A stretch of 64,000 nt of DNA, taken from NCBI GenBank assembly GCA_944989445.1, contig CALYLW010000135.1:248001-312000 (forward strand), read 5' to 3'. The notes beneath the pieces are model-generated. The model saw only the letters and a program-made list of their open reading frames with translations. It was not told the origin of the DNA and searched no databases. The stretch is from Ampullaceana balthica (Eukaryota; Mollusca; Gastropoda; Lymnaeidae). The translations under genes and the position numbers were made by a program. Numbering within the stretch: position 1 is the first letter of the stretch; each line of letters opens with the position of its first letter. Below are positions 10,001 through 25,000 of the stretch, in pieces.

Positions 10001-13000
10001 ATGACCTGTTCCCGTGATGCCATCGAGCTGAAATTTGGAACATAGACTTGTGTCACCTAACAATGCATCGTATCAAAATTTCAGATCGATCGAACGTACC
10101 GTAATTAAATTAATGCATTTTTAGTTTATCTCTATATAACATATGTAATTCAAATTAATGGCTTGTTATTGTTTTTCTTTCACGTGCAAGTTGAGTTCAC
10201 GCGTTGACGCCACCCATCGATGTCCACACCCCCTCCCGTCCCTTTTCCTGGTTTTAAGGCCAGGGGATATCAGTCTGTGTCATATTGTAAATGTTTGTCA
10301 CGTTTGAACACAATCAATACTTTTAGTTACGTCTCATATATAAGGGATTTATAGTCAAAACATTTGTTTTTACGGATTTGTTTTATTGTATCATTCAGTG
10401 CAGGCAGCAGGAACATGACCCATTTTTAATATGGGGCGCAAGGGCGTACCCAGACTTTTTAAGGGGGGGGGGTCAAAGAGGTGGGAAGGCATTTCATGTT
10501 CAGATACCTACAATATATGGTGCTATTACTTCAAATTTGGATAAGAATGTTTAATCAATAATTCCGTACCTATGAATTATTGAGGGCGTTGATTAAACTT
10601 CTTGTCTTTTTTGCCTCGTTTTGCAACCAAAAAAAATGTTTTCAGTTTATACAGTGACCAAAAAGGTAGGTTTTCATGCAATAAATAATTAACACTGTAA
10701 TTAACGGTTAGTTCGAGCTTGGAGTCAGTTCAACATTAAAAATATAAAATTTTATACAAATCAAAATAAAGTTTACAAATATGGCTGGTCGAATAAATAA
10801 ATATGATGTGTACATTTATTTGAAATTATTTTGACTTTTATTAATTTTTTTTAAATCTATGGACATTTCGTATCTATTGTTTGTTTCCTATTTCTACCAA
10901 ACGTGATTGCAATTCAGTTAAGTTATTTTTGTTTAATAATGATATTATGTTGCTTAATGAATAAAGTTTAAAAAAAACAACAACAACATACAATAGATCT
11001 GTGAATGTTTATCTGTGACTTTCTTTACAAGCCGCAATGATAAAATAATCATTATCTTCCTTAAACCAAAACCAATTAATAGCTCACCCCTCGCAATAAA
11101 TATTCAGATACATCAATTCATTGCAATGGTTTATAGCTTCCGTGCAATTTTTCGATAGCTTTGACTCTTTCCATTGCTGAGCTCTGCGAGCAGCATTTCT
11201 GGTGAAGGCAGACCGTTCTCATATAAATCCACAGCGCCTTTCAGCGTACACTTTCTAACAGCACTTGGCACAAGAGCTAACAGTTGAGAGGATGTCCTGG
11301 TTAAGCCAGAGAACCGCATATCTAGTTCAGCAATGATGTGCTCCAGAAATGGTTTAATTAAGTTACGCAGATAGTGTTGAATTGTTGCAGTGTTGCATTG
11401 GCGTTTCTTCGCTACATTGCTTTGGTAGATATGCCACTTAGCTATTCTGGGCATTGAAGCTTCAACTCCTACAGACTGCGCCATGATAACGATATGATCA
11501 GTTTTTTTCTTGGTGTTTTGAAAATAAGAATGTACATTTGTTCTAATCTCTCTAAACTCTTGCTTGACGTTTTCGATAAGTGAATGAGCCTGAATGATGT
11601 CAATTATTTTTCAATCACTTCTTTCTGAAGTTGGACTGTTATTCCTTCCAGCCTAGATAACAGTTTGTACGTTACAACAAACGTCACAATAAATGTGAAG
11701 TTGCACAAGGAATGAAGAAGGGACGTTGCTCGAGACTTACTGTCCGTGTCCCAATCACCATTTTGTAGTCAAACTTGGATCCAATCATTGGTCGTTGTGT
11801 TTTCCATGTGGCTGTGAAATTATCTCTAGAGTCTGAACAACGTAAACATACGATTGATAGAAGAGTTTTTACGCTTCGTGGTGCTCAGCCCATCTTGTTT
11901 AGCCTTCCGTTTAGCACTGTCAAATGGAAGACTTGTTTCTATGACATTTTTCAACAAGGCATCCGCCTTGGGCTGTTGTTAAAAACATGCAGGTTTCTTT
12001 TTATTTGTCAGTCTTGTTACGCACATCGGGAAGTCCACACGAATGCGCAATCACTAGGTTTAAAGCGTGATTGCTGCAGTGTGTGTGTACCCCCAAAGGG
12101 GCCTCTCGCAGAATACGCTTGAACTCCTGAGACAGCGCCCTACATAGATGCAGCGCCATCATAACACTCAGGAGCGGCCTTTGGGGGTGGCAGCTGGGGC
12201 AATCGCCCCAGGCCCGCGCTTAGGGGGACCCCGCGTTTCAGACTTGAGAATATTTCGTCCAAGTTATGTTGGACTTCAAAGACCTCATCAATGAATTTTC
12301 ATCAAGGAAGGCGAGAAAAGTGGACTTTCGTCTATGAGAATGGTAAAGGAATTTGTATAACTGCAGCCGACATAAAACAATACCATTGAACTTGACAGTG
12401 GAAAACAAGCTGCATGCCTGTCATTAATTAGCGTATGTAAATTATAAAGTGATTCGCTGATGTGATGGACCAAGATATATGAGAATGTCATCCTGTATGT
12501 CGAAGTACACTGCATGTAGTCATGTACACAATGCACTTGCGATTAGAAACATGCATTTGAAATATTGCCTTGTACAATAAATTGTATTTTAACGTAAGTC
12601 GTTACGGTATTTTTCAAAAAGAAACCATTGTTCGTAAAACGCGAACATAAATATATTTTAGTAACAAAAGAGCCTGCAGATATTGTACTACTGAGTTGGC
12701 GGAAGAATTGATCTAATCAAGATATTATGACCTTTTGGGCATATTGGTAGTTCGCGATCGTTACCAGTACTCTGGCCCCGTGGGGTCATTGTTGCACCAG
12801 GCCTCGCGCGTACCTAACGCCGCCTCTGATAACACTGACCCTTCATATTCTGTAGTGGGGTTCCCAAATCTCTCAATCGTCTCAAGATCTTTGAGGCCAT
12901 CACCTCTCCCGTGGTTCGAACAAGTGGAACAAAAGAATTCCCCTCTTACAATGATTTCGCTGTCAACAAATCTGATACAAAACGACATTTCTTCTTTGTT

Positions 13001-16000
13001 GTGAGTGGTCACCTCGTTGGCCAAAGCAGTAGAATTTTGCTTTTTTATTTCTTTAATAATTTTTGATTGAATGATGTCGTTGCCAATTATGAAAATGAGT
13101 TCATTTTGGATACGTGGTGACAAATACGCCACGTTATTTTGGAGCAGTTTCTGCAAGCGGGACATCAGGTACTCACTGTGACATCAGGTACTCACTGTGA
13201 TATCAGGTACTCACTGTGACATCAGGTATTCACTGTGACATCAGGTACTCACTGTGACATCAGGTACTCATTGTGCTTGCTCACTAACCTCAACACAGCA
13301 ATACAATTTCCTGGATTCCCTTGTCCACTGAACTTGTTGTCTTCCAATCGGCCTCTAAATGCTAAACATTGTTTTCTGCAAAAAACAAACAAACGATTGC
13401 CTGTGTAATGCACGCCAAAACGCCTCTATTTGGTGTGGCAAGTTCCTGTTTTCCTTTATCGAAGAATTGTTCTACAGCTACATGCTTTCCTTCTATCACG
13501 TTCATTACAGATACATGCTTTCCTTCTATCACGTTCATTACAGCTACATGCTTTCCTTCTATCACGTTCATTACAGCTACATGCTTTCCTTCTATCACGT
13601 TCATTACAGCTACATGCTTTCCTTCTATCACGTTCATTACAGCTACATGCTTTCCTTCTATCACGTTCATTACAGCTAAATGCTTTCCTTCTATCACGTT
13701 CATTACAGCTACATGCTTTCCTTCTATCACGTTCATTACAGCTACATGCTTTCCTTCTATCACGTTCATTACAGCTACATGCTTTCCTTCTATCACGTTC
13801 ATTACAGCTACATGCTTTCCTTCTATCACGTTCATTACAGCTACATGCTTTCCTTCTATCACGTTCATTACAGCTACATGCTTTCCTTCTATCACGTTCA
13901 TTACAGCTACATGCTTTCCTTCTATCACGTTCATTACAGCTACATGCTTTCCTTCTATCACGTTCATGAAGTTTGTGGCATACACCGAACACTCTGAATG
14001 CGCCTTTTGTGAAGCGTGTTTTGAAATGTCTCTGAACATCGGGTAAACGGCTGGTTCACATGACTCGCGTGGTTTTCGCGGTTTTTTGCAAACAGGGAAC
14101 ACTGAATGCAAAAAAAACACAATTTTCTTCAAACTATCCATGGATACTTGCTCTTCCAATTGGTGTAATTAAATGAACGATTGCAACCATTCATATACAC
14201 CGAAGGAAACTAATTTGACGAATCTGGTACAACGTGTTTAATTAGCCAGTGATATACGTGTTTAATTAGCCAGTGATATACGTGTTTAATTAGCCAGTGA
14301 TATACGTGTTTAATTAGCCAGTGATATTCGTGTTTAGTTAGCCAGTGATATACGTGTTTAATTAGCCAGTGATATTCGTGTTTAGTTAGCCAGTGATATA
14401 CGTGTTTAATTAGCCAGTGATATACGTGTTTAATTAGCCAGTGATATTTTTGGCCATCATTCATTGAGGATAAGAGTCTCTGAACGCCTTATAAGGACAT
14501 ATCGGCACTGAAATGTTTCCTATATCAGCATGGAGTCTGTCACTACACGAAAAAACTTCACGCCTTTCAACGGATTTTATTGCAGCCTCCAGACGAGTAA
14601 TGTCAACACGAACAGGCTGAATCTGAGCACTTTGGTCGTCATGTGGCGAAGGAATACGCTGATGATTGACCTCTGAACTTGACCATTGTTCCACAGTAAC
14701 ATAATCAGGATCGCTTGCTGGTGTTGATTTCGTAAAGTAATCCGTTACCTTTTTACTATGTTTAGACTGTCTTTTCAGAATGTCTTGCTCCTGTTTTCTT
14801 TTCCTCTCCGATGAGGCAAAAATAGCTACCGCAGAGTTTAGAATCTGCCAAAACATGAAACGATTCACAACTGGATCATATCGTATGTAACGTTTGTACA
14901 TACATGTACATGAGGATAAGTTTGTACATACATGTACATGAGGATAAGTTTGTACATAATAATAATAATAATAAATTGATTATTTATATAGCGCTGTATC
15001 CCAGTAAGGAACTGGGCTCACAGCGCTTTACATGAAAGAAATAACATACTTATAAGTATTAAATTAACTTTCATATCACAACAAACACACAAAATTACAA
15101 TACATTATACATAAGCTACGTTAATCATTTACAAGAAATGTTGTTTCATCAATTTTAAAAATAAATTTTTTAAAATACATGTACATGAGGATAAGTTTGT
15201 ACATACATGTATATGAGGATAAGTTTGTACATACATGTACATGAGGATAAGTTTGTACATACATGTACATGAGGATAAGTTTGTACATACATGTACATGA
15301 GGATAAGTTAAAATTGATTGAAAAGGTGGTAATTTACCGACAACAGCACTTTTCTTATCGTTGCTAATCTTTTAATGTGTAACGCCGATAAAGTTACGTA
15401 ATCTAGTACATTTTACTTTACACCTAACGAAACAATTACCCGATTTAAAAGTGTTGCTTATCATTTAATCATGGTTTCATGCAGCGTTTTCGCAATCCAA
15501 TCCTTCTAATTGATCCTCTAATGCTTGTTTAAGACCTAAAATTAATTTACATATGCTTCTTGCACAATAAACGTTAGTAAAAATTCTGTTCACTTACCAA
15601 AACTCCATGATGACAAATGAACTATCAAAGAGAGCTCTTCACTGCATCATTGATCTAACCTCACTTTTGTCCTCTTACAACTTTCAAAATCTTTTTGTAT
15701 TGTTACAGGATCAAATAAAAAAACCCGTAAAAAACAAAGTTTTTGACTATAAATCCTTTATGTATGAGACATAACTAAAAGAATGTTCATTATGATACAC
15801 AGCGCCAGACCATCCAAAAATACAAATTTGTAGTTGTGTCGTAAAACATGTTTAATATAATGCGCACCGATCACGAATATGTTTATAAAAAGTGTTGTCA
15901 ATAAAATACGCACCTTATTGCGCGACAGAAAGGTTGTTCAATATAATGCGCACCCTTATCTAAAAAAATAACATGATACATAGGAATAAAAAAATAATCT

Positions 16001-19000
16001 AAAAATTCAATAATTCAATTACGGTACATGTGATCGATCTGAAATTTTGATACATAGTTTTTATCATCGCAACCAAACTGCCTGCTAAATTTCAGCTCGC
16101 TAGCTTACCAGGAAGTGGGTTAAAAATCGATCAAAAGTTTTGGCGACCGACAATCAAGCAAGCAATCAAGGGTTCAAACAAACATACACCACGAGTTAAT
16201 ATAAAGGATTTAAAAATAATTTATGAGTTCGCCAAATCAAATAGTGCGTGACGCAAGCTTACATGGTATTTCATCAGATTTTGATCAAAATCTTTACGTG
16301 TGATCACGCCATTTAAATGATTAAGAAATGGGGTTCTGTCAGGGAGAAACTATAAAAAGAATATTATTAAATATCAATTCATTAAAAAAAATTGAATAAA
16401 AAAAGTTTGAAAAAAAGGAGTACATTCAATTAAACGGCGAAATTCGGTATCCAGTGACTATAAGAATATGAATATGGGAAGGTCGTCCACTCGTGTATGT
16501 TAATTGCGCCACTCCCATGGTCGCGTTGCAGTGGGATGAACGTAAATTTAAATAAAATAACAAGGCTAATAATTTCATTTATTTCCATTAAATATATAAA
16601 TTATAGTGGTATGAATACATAATTCCATTTTCCTGGAATTAAGCCTCACTCTGCCATAACAACAACGTAAATAGTTGAGCGCACCGTTCTCTTTGCTTTA
16701 GCCTGAGACTGGTTAACCCACTAGGCCTTGTCTGCATGGGCGTATAGTAGGGAAGGGGAGGGGCAAGGGGGGAATTTGCCCCCCCCCCTACATTTGAGGA
16801 AAAAAAGTCATAACAATGTCATAAAGTTGTTACAATAAAACTGAACTCATTTTCCTGAAAGTTTATTACATGGAAGACAGTTTACATTTATCAAACATAA
16901 AAAAGAATTAAATCTGCAAGTATAACTGATTACATTACTGATTGTTCTAAATACTCCAGTTGTTTAACCATTTCTGTAACATTTTCAGCAAAAATCCGCA
17001 AGCTTTTATATTTATGTGACCATCTAGTTTCACATAGCAAAGGAACATTTAGAATAAGTTTTCTTTGCTGATTACTTTCTCGGAAAAACAATATACTTGA
17101 CTTAATTATTTCTATTGTGTTTCGTACAACATTCACATTATTTAAATCGTTCACAACAAGATTTAGTTTATGTGAACTGCAATGTACAAATGCTGCTTTT
17201 GGGTATTTTTTCGAATTATTGCTTGGAATCCTCCTTCTTTACCTGCGATTGTAGAACATCCGTAGTAATGATGTTGTTGGTTAAACCTTCAGCTGTTCTA
17301 TTGACAATTGTAATATATCCCTGAAATTCTTCTGTGACCATCATTTTCCCATTTTGATCTTTGACAAATCTAACACCAAGTGAAATCTGCTCAATGCCTG
17401 AAATGTCATTTGTCTCGTCGGCAAGTATAGAAAATGCAACTGAATTATTTGCTTCACGAACAATGTCTTCACGCAAGAGAGACCCACAAATTTCGATTAT
17501 AATGTTTTGCATAGTTGCCGAGATACACTCAGAGGTTACCCGTCAAAATGGCCCCAGACAAAACGGCCCCGAAATAACGGCCCCGGTCAAAACGGCCCCA
17601 GACAAATAGTTAACATTTTTAACAAAAACATTAATTTTTTGTTGTGCATTTTAAGCTTTCGTCAACTTTTTCACCTTTAAAAAAAGTGGTAAAATTGTAA
17701 AATTATTTCTTGTGATGTTATTATATTGTTTCTTGTCAACAAACAACCGTTATTGGTACCATTTCGAGTAAAGGCTATTAAATTCCCCTTTGTGGTGTTA
17801 TTATTATTGTTTATTGTTAGCTAAACCTGACACTGAATAGGTGAGTAAAAATACGAATATATTTGATTGTAAATTTTACTATTAGTCCATCTGTTAGTCC
17901 AGGGCCGTTTTGTCGGGGCCGTTATGTGGGACCCCTATTGTCGGGGCCGTTTTGTCCGGGGCCGTTTTGTCGGTGACAAATACCCACTGAACTCATATAA
18001 TTACTTTTTGCGGAAACAACACGCAATATTTGCAAAATGCAGCTGTTAACATTTGCGAGTATAGAAGCCACGATGAATAGTCTGATAACCATGCATATCT
18101 AAAAACTCTATTTCCATCACTGTCAGCTCTAAAATCATACTTTTTATCAGGGGTCCAACAATCACGAATCAGCTGCAATTTCAACTTATTTGAAAGGTCA
18201 TGTGTCAAGACATACCTTCCAATATCCAATTTAGGAAATGAAGAAGTGACGGTGACAATCAAGTTAGGAACAGTTGCTTCAGTTGTGTCTGGCTGTTGAA
18301 CGTGGACTGTTGTCCTCAATGCCAACGATAAGTCAGATGCTGCAGACGCCTCAAAATCTTCTAATAACGGCATTTCGGAATCCCGCGATTGGTCTACGTT
18401 TCGAATTTTTTTAGCCTGTAAAAAATTTTCTGATATCCATCCTTGGTAATCCTGCAGTTTCTACACGTATATTATTTCATAGCAAAATTCAATTTTCTCG
18501 TGAGAACTTAAGTTTTTAATTTATTAAATGCATTAATAAATGTTGTATTTTAGCTATTACAGCACTAATTTGTAAGTCTTATTAATTTATAAGGCTTTTT
18601 TCGACCCTTATTCTATACTGAACTTGAATTTAATTGAAAATTGCACCTGTATTGCATTGTCAGTTAAAATAAAAAAGTGGGTTGTTTTTGTCCCCCCCTG
18701 GAAAATTTCCTAGCAACGCCCATGCTTGTCTGACTGGATCTTTCGAGGCATTTATTTTCGTTTATTGATCTTCAGTAGGCGTCTTGCATAAAAAAAAAGT
18801 TGCAGAACGTACGACCTTTTTTTTGCGTACGGCCATGGAGCGTTACAGAATATGTTTGTGAGTCGGTGATGACAGTGTCTATAATCTTATTAAAACATGA
18901 TATGACTCAACCCATTTACACTGACTTATTTATTCATATCATATGACACATTTACACTGACTTATTTATTCATATCATATGACACATTTACACTGACTTA

Positions 19001-22000
19001 TTTATTCATATCATATGACACATTTACACTGACTTATTTATTCATTGTTCATTGGAAAAAATTGTAATAACCTTCTGTACAAACGGAGCGTCTGTAATAG
19101 ATCAGATACTCTGTAATAGATCAGATAGTCTGTAATAGATCAGATAGTCTGTAATAGATCAGATAGTCTGTAATAGATCTGATAGTGTGTAATAGATCAG
19201 ATAAGAAAAACCTAACCCACCCTCCCCCAATTTGTGGCTTATTTCTTTCAAATCATTATCTGTCATCTGCAGTAAAGCCCTTGTTGATCAGATCCCACAA
19301 CATCTGCAGTAAAGCCCTTGTTGATCACAGCCCACAGCCCACAACATCGTATTTCAAGAAACATTCCATTCAAATAATTATTGACTTGTGAATGTTTCGT
19401 TCCTGTTCTCACACCGCCGTCTGCTATAGCAGAGATCGTCTGGTGAAATTTAATTTTTGTAAAGATTCACTATAACAGTTTAGAAATCGAAGAATATATA
19501 CTTTTCTTTAGGTCAAATATACCTAAGAGAATGCACTTTTTAAGAGGCAACAAATAGCAAAGAGTTAGGCCATTAAAATAGAGCTAACAACTGTAGATCG
19601 AATGGATTTATGGTCAGAAAGTAGAAAGAAGTGCAGTCCAATCATTAAGTCCACAAGACCTGTTTGATGACAATTATGTTCAAGAAATCTTCACGTCCTT
19701 ACGAGCTATGACGTGCTAATCGTATTAATCAATTTTTTTAAAGCGGCTTCAAATCGATCTTTTTGATTGTCATTGACGATGAGAAAACTTTAGAGTCCTA
19801 TTTGCTGCGGATGGGAATCGAACCAAGTTGTAATCGACGTGGCATGAACTCAATATCCTATTGAACCAAGTTGTAATCGACGTGGCATGAACTCAATATC
19901 CTATTGAACCAAGTTGTAATCGACGTGGCATGAACTCAATATCCTATTGAACCAAGTTGTAATCGACGTGGCATGAACTCAATATCCTATTGAACCAAGT
20001 TGTAATCGACGTGGCATGAACTCAATATCCTATTGAACCAAGTTGTAATCGACGTGGCATGAACTCAATATCCTATTGAACCAAGTTGTAATCGACGTGG
20101 CATGAACTCAATATCCTATTGAACCAAGTTGTAATCGACGTGGCATGAACTCAATATCCTATTGAACCAAGTTGTAATCGACGTGGCATGAACTCAATAT
20201 CCTATTGAACCAAGTTGTAATCACGTGACATGAACTCAATATCCTATTGAACCAAGTTGTAATCGACGTGGCATGAACTCAATATCCTATTGAACCAAGT
20301 TGTAATCGACGTGGCATGAACTCAATATCCGATTGAAACACGGTGGATAAAACCTCAGAAGAAAACATTCAATTTAAGAAAGTGAGGTGGTGTACGGAGC
20401 GAAAAAGGTGTGGATTGATTAGAAAAACAATAGAGATGTCGTGGACGCTTTTTGCAATCAGTGGTTCTAACTTAAAATTTTAGGGCCCATATCAACACAA
20501 TTTTATAATCAAACAATAGTCGGGGTATAGCTTATAAGGAAGTCGGTCCACGGGGCCGGGAGGGGGGGGGTTGGAAGTGAAGGGTGAAGATTTGTTTTCC
20601 CGTACAATGAATGAAAGATATATCACATATATTCTGTCTGGTAGTGACAAGCCTGCTGGATGCTAATGAAGAAATGTGGGACCTACCATGGATGCTAATG
20701 AAGGACTGTGGGACCTAAATGCTGGATGCTAATGAAGGACTGTGGGACCTAAATGCTGGATGCTAATGAAGGACTGTGGGACCTACCTGCGGATGCAAAT
20801 GAAGAACTGTGGGACCTAAATGCTGGATGCTAATGAAGGACTGTGGGACCTAAATGCTGGATGCTAATGAAGGACTGTGGGACCTAAATACTGGATGCTA
20901 ATGAAGGACTGTGGGACCTACCTGCGGATGCAAATGAAGGACTGTGGGACCTAAATGCTGGATGCTAATGAAGGACTGTGGGACCTACCTGCGGATGCTA
21001 ATAAAGGACTGTGGGACCTAAATGCTGGATGCTAATGAAGGACTGTGGGACCTAAATGCTGGATGCTAATGAAGGACTGTGGGACCTAAATGCTGGATGC
21101 TAATGAAGGACTGTGGGACCTAAATGCTGGATGCTAATGAAGGACTGTGGGACCTAAATGCTGGATGCTAATGAAGGACTGTGGGACCTAAATGCTGGAT
21201 GCTAATGAAGGACTGTGGGACCTACCTGCGGATGCAAATGAAGGACTGTGGGACCTAAATGCTGGATGCTAATGAAGGACTGTAGGACCTAATGCTCGAT
21301 GCTAATTAATTACTGTGCGACCTAAGCATCACATCACATGATGAAACCTGAGTCCTCCCCTAAACCCACGCACATAAATGTTAACTTCCCCTAACAATCC
21401 CCACACACCAAAGTTAAATTCCCCTAACTGGTCCCCAAACATCAATGTTAAATTCCCCTAACTGGTCCCCACACATCAATGTTAAATTCCCCTAACTGGT
21501 CCTCACACATCAATGTTAAATTCCCCTAACTGGTCATCCAGACATCAATATTAAATTCCCCTAACTGGTCCCCACACATCAATGTTAACTTCCCCTAACT
21601 GGTCCCCACACATCAATGTTAACTTTCCCTAACTAGTCCCCACACATCAATGTTAACTTCCCTTAACTGGTCCTCACACATCAATGTTAAATTTCCCTAA
21701 CTGGTCCCCACACATCAATGTTAAATTCCCCTAACTGGTCCCCACACATCAATGTTAAATTCCCCTAACTGGTCCTCACACATCAATGTTAACTTCCCCT
21801 AACTGGTCATCCAGACATCAATATTAAATTCCCCTAACTGGTCCCCACACATCAATGTTAACTTCCCCTAACTGGTCCCCACACATCAATGTTAACTTTC
21901 CCTAACTAGTCCCCACACATCAATGTTAACTTCCCTTAACTGGTTCTCACACATCAATGTTAAATTTCCCTAACTGGTCCCCACACATCAATGTTAAATT

Positions 22001-25000
22001 CCCCTAACTGGTCCCCACACATGAATGTTAAATTCCCCTATGTGGTCCCCACACATCAATGTTAAATTTCCCTAATTGGTCCCCACACATAAATGTTAAA
22101 TTCCCCTAACTGGTCCCCAAACAACAATGTTAACTTCCCCTAACTGGTCCCCACACATCAATGTTAATTTCCCATGACTGGTCATCCAGAAATCAATGTT
22201 TAATTCCTCTAACTCGTCCCCACACATCAATGTTAAATTCCCCTATCAATCCCTTCACATCAATGTTATCTTCCCTTAACACTCCCCTCACATCAATGTT
22301 AACTTCCCCCATCTTGTCCCCACACGTCAATGTTAAATTCCTCTAACTTGTCCCCACACATCAATGTTAACTTCCCCTAACTGGTCCCCACACATCAATG
22401 TTAAATTCCCTTATCTGTTCCCCACACATCAATGTTAAATTCCCCTAACTGGTCTACACACATCAATGTCATCTTCCCCTAACTGGTCCCCACACATAAA
22501 ATTTTAAATTCCCCTAACTGGTCCCCACACATCAATGTTAAATTCCCCTAAATGGTCACCACACATCAATGTTACATTTCCCTAACTGGTACCCACACAT
22601 CAATGCTAAATTTCCCTAACTGGTCCCAACACATCAATGTTAAATTTCCCTAACTGGCCCCCATACATCAATGTTAAATTTGCCTAACTGGTCCCCACAC
22701 ATCAATGTTAAATATTTCCCTAACTGTTCCCCACACATCAATGTTAAATTCCCCTAACTGGTCCCCAAACATCAATGTTAAATTCCCCTAACTGGTCCCC
22801 ACACATCAATGTTAAATTCCACTAACTGGTCCCCACACATCAATGTTAAATTTCCCTAACTGGTCCCCACACAGAGATGTTAAATTTCCCTTACTGGTTC
22901 GCACACATCACAGTTAAATTCCCCTAACTGGTCACCACACATCAATGTTAAATACCCCTAACTGCGCCCCACAAATCAATGTTAAATTCCCCTATCTGGT
23001 CCCCACACATCAATGTTAAATTTCCCTATTTGTTCCCCACACATAAATGTTAAATTCCCCTAACTGGTTGCAACACAAAAATGTTAACTTTACCTAACTG
23101 GTCCCCAAACATCAATGTTAAATTTCCCTAAATGGTCCCCACAAATCAATGTTAAATTTCGCCAACTGGTCCCCACACATCAATGTTAAATTTCCCTAAC
23201 TGGTCCCCACACTCAATGTTAATTTCCCCTAACTGGTCATCCAGAAATCATTGTTTAATTTTCCTAACTGGTCCCCACACATCAATGTTAAATATTTCCC
23301 TAGCTGTTCCCCACACATCAATGTTAAATTCCCCTAACTGGTCCCGAAACATCAATGTTAAATTCCCCTAACTGGTCACCACACATCAATGTTAAATTCC
23401 ACTGACTGGTCCCCACACATCAATGTTAACTTCCCCTAACTGGTCCCAACACATCAATGTTAAATTCCACTAACTGGTCCCAACACATCAATGTTAAATT
23501 CCACTAACTGGTCTCAACACATCAATGTTAAATTCCCCTAACTGGTCCTCACACATCAATGTTAAATTACCCTAACTGGTCATCCAGACATCAATGTTAA
23601 ATTCCCCTAACTGGTCCCCACACATCAATGTTAACTTCCCCTAACTAGTCCCCACACATCAATGTTAAATTCCCCTAACTGGTTCCCACACATCAATGTT
23701 AAATTTCCCTAACTGGTCCCTACACATCAATGTTAAATTCCCCTAACTGGTCCCCACACATGCATGTTAAATTCCCCTATCTGGTCCCCACACATAAATG
23801 TTAAATTCCCCTAACTGGTCCCCACACATCAATGTTAACTTCCCCTAACTAGTCCCCAAACATCAATGTTAAATTCCCCAAACTGGTCCCCACAAATCAA
23901 TGTTAAATTTCCCTAACTGGTCCCCACACATCAATGTTAAATTCCCCTAACTGGTACCCACACATGAATCTTAAATTCCCCTATCTGGTCCCCACACATA
24001 AATGTTAAATTACCCTCACTTGTACCCACACTTTAATGTTAACTTTCCCTAACTGGCCCCCCACATCAATGTAGAATTTCCCTAACTGGTCCCCACACAT
24101 CAATGTTAAATATTTCCCTAACTGGTCCCCACACATCAATGTTAAATTCCACTAACTGGTCCCCACACATCAATGTTAAATTCCCCTATCAATCCCTTCA
24201 CATCAATGTTATCTTCCCTTAACAATCCCCTCACATCAATGTTAACTTCTTCCATCTTGTCCCCACACTTCAATGTTAAATTCCTGTAACTTGTCCCCAC
24301 ACATCAATGTTAACTTCCCCTGACTGGTCCCCACATATAAATGTTATCTTCCCCTAACTGGCCCCCCACATCAATGTAGAATTTCCCTAACTGGTCCCCA
24401 CACATCAATGTTAAATATTTCCCTAACTGGTCCCCACACATCAATGTTAAATTCCACTAACTGGTCCCCACACATCAATGTTAAATTCCCCTAACTGGTC
24501 GCCAAACATCAATGTTAATTTCCACTGACTGGTCATCCAGAAATCAATGTTTAATTCCCCTAACTGGTCCCCACATATCAATGTTAACTTCCCCTAACTG
24601 GTCCCCACACATCAATGTTAAATTTCCCTAACTGGTCCCAACACATCAATGTTAAATTCCACTAACTGGTCCCAACACATCAATGTTAAATTCCACTAAC
24701 TGGTCCCAACACATCAATGTTAAATTCCCCTAACTGGTCCCCACACATCAATGTTAACTTCCCCTAACTAGTCCCCACACATCAATGTTAAATTCCCCTA
24801 ACTGGTCCCCACACATCAATGTTAAATTTCCCTAACTGGTCCCCACACATCAATGTTAAATTCCCCTAAATGGTCAACAACATTCAATGTTAAATTCCCC
24901 TAACTGGTCCCCTCACATGAATGTTAAATTCCTCTATCTGGTCCCCACAGATAAATGTTAAATTCCCCTAACTGGTCCCCACACATCAATGTTAATTTCC

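Larger units (their letters stand above)
11131..14901 (-). pseudogene. Degenerate hAT transposase (PRKRIR/DUF4371-like)
   Basis: Read on the minus strand, N- to C-terminus. 14901-14461 is an N-terminal basic region with [15 protein letters not shown]. 14159-13362 is a zinc-finger-like region with an internal repeat expansion. 13165-12845 is DUF4371-like ([31 protein letters not shown]). About 12160-11780 has [20 protein letters not shown] and [15 protein letters not shown], the usual His/Cys-Asn block before the helical insertion. 11484-11131 is a segment ([34 protein letters not shown]) matching the region before the hAT dimerisation domain. Stops and frameshifts divide these pieces, and a hAT-type element is inserted at 12169-12828, so it is inactive. 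It lies in intron 1 of the SGNH gene, antisense to it. I did not find its termini. Confidence 0.8.

Noticed and set aside
13359..14046. Plus-strand repeat proteins at the 33-bp array
   Set aside because: They are shadows of the minus-strand transposase frame; only the latter has non-repeat protein on both sides.
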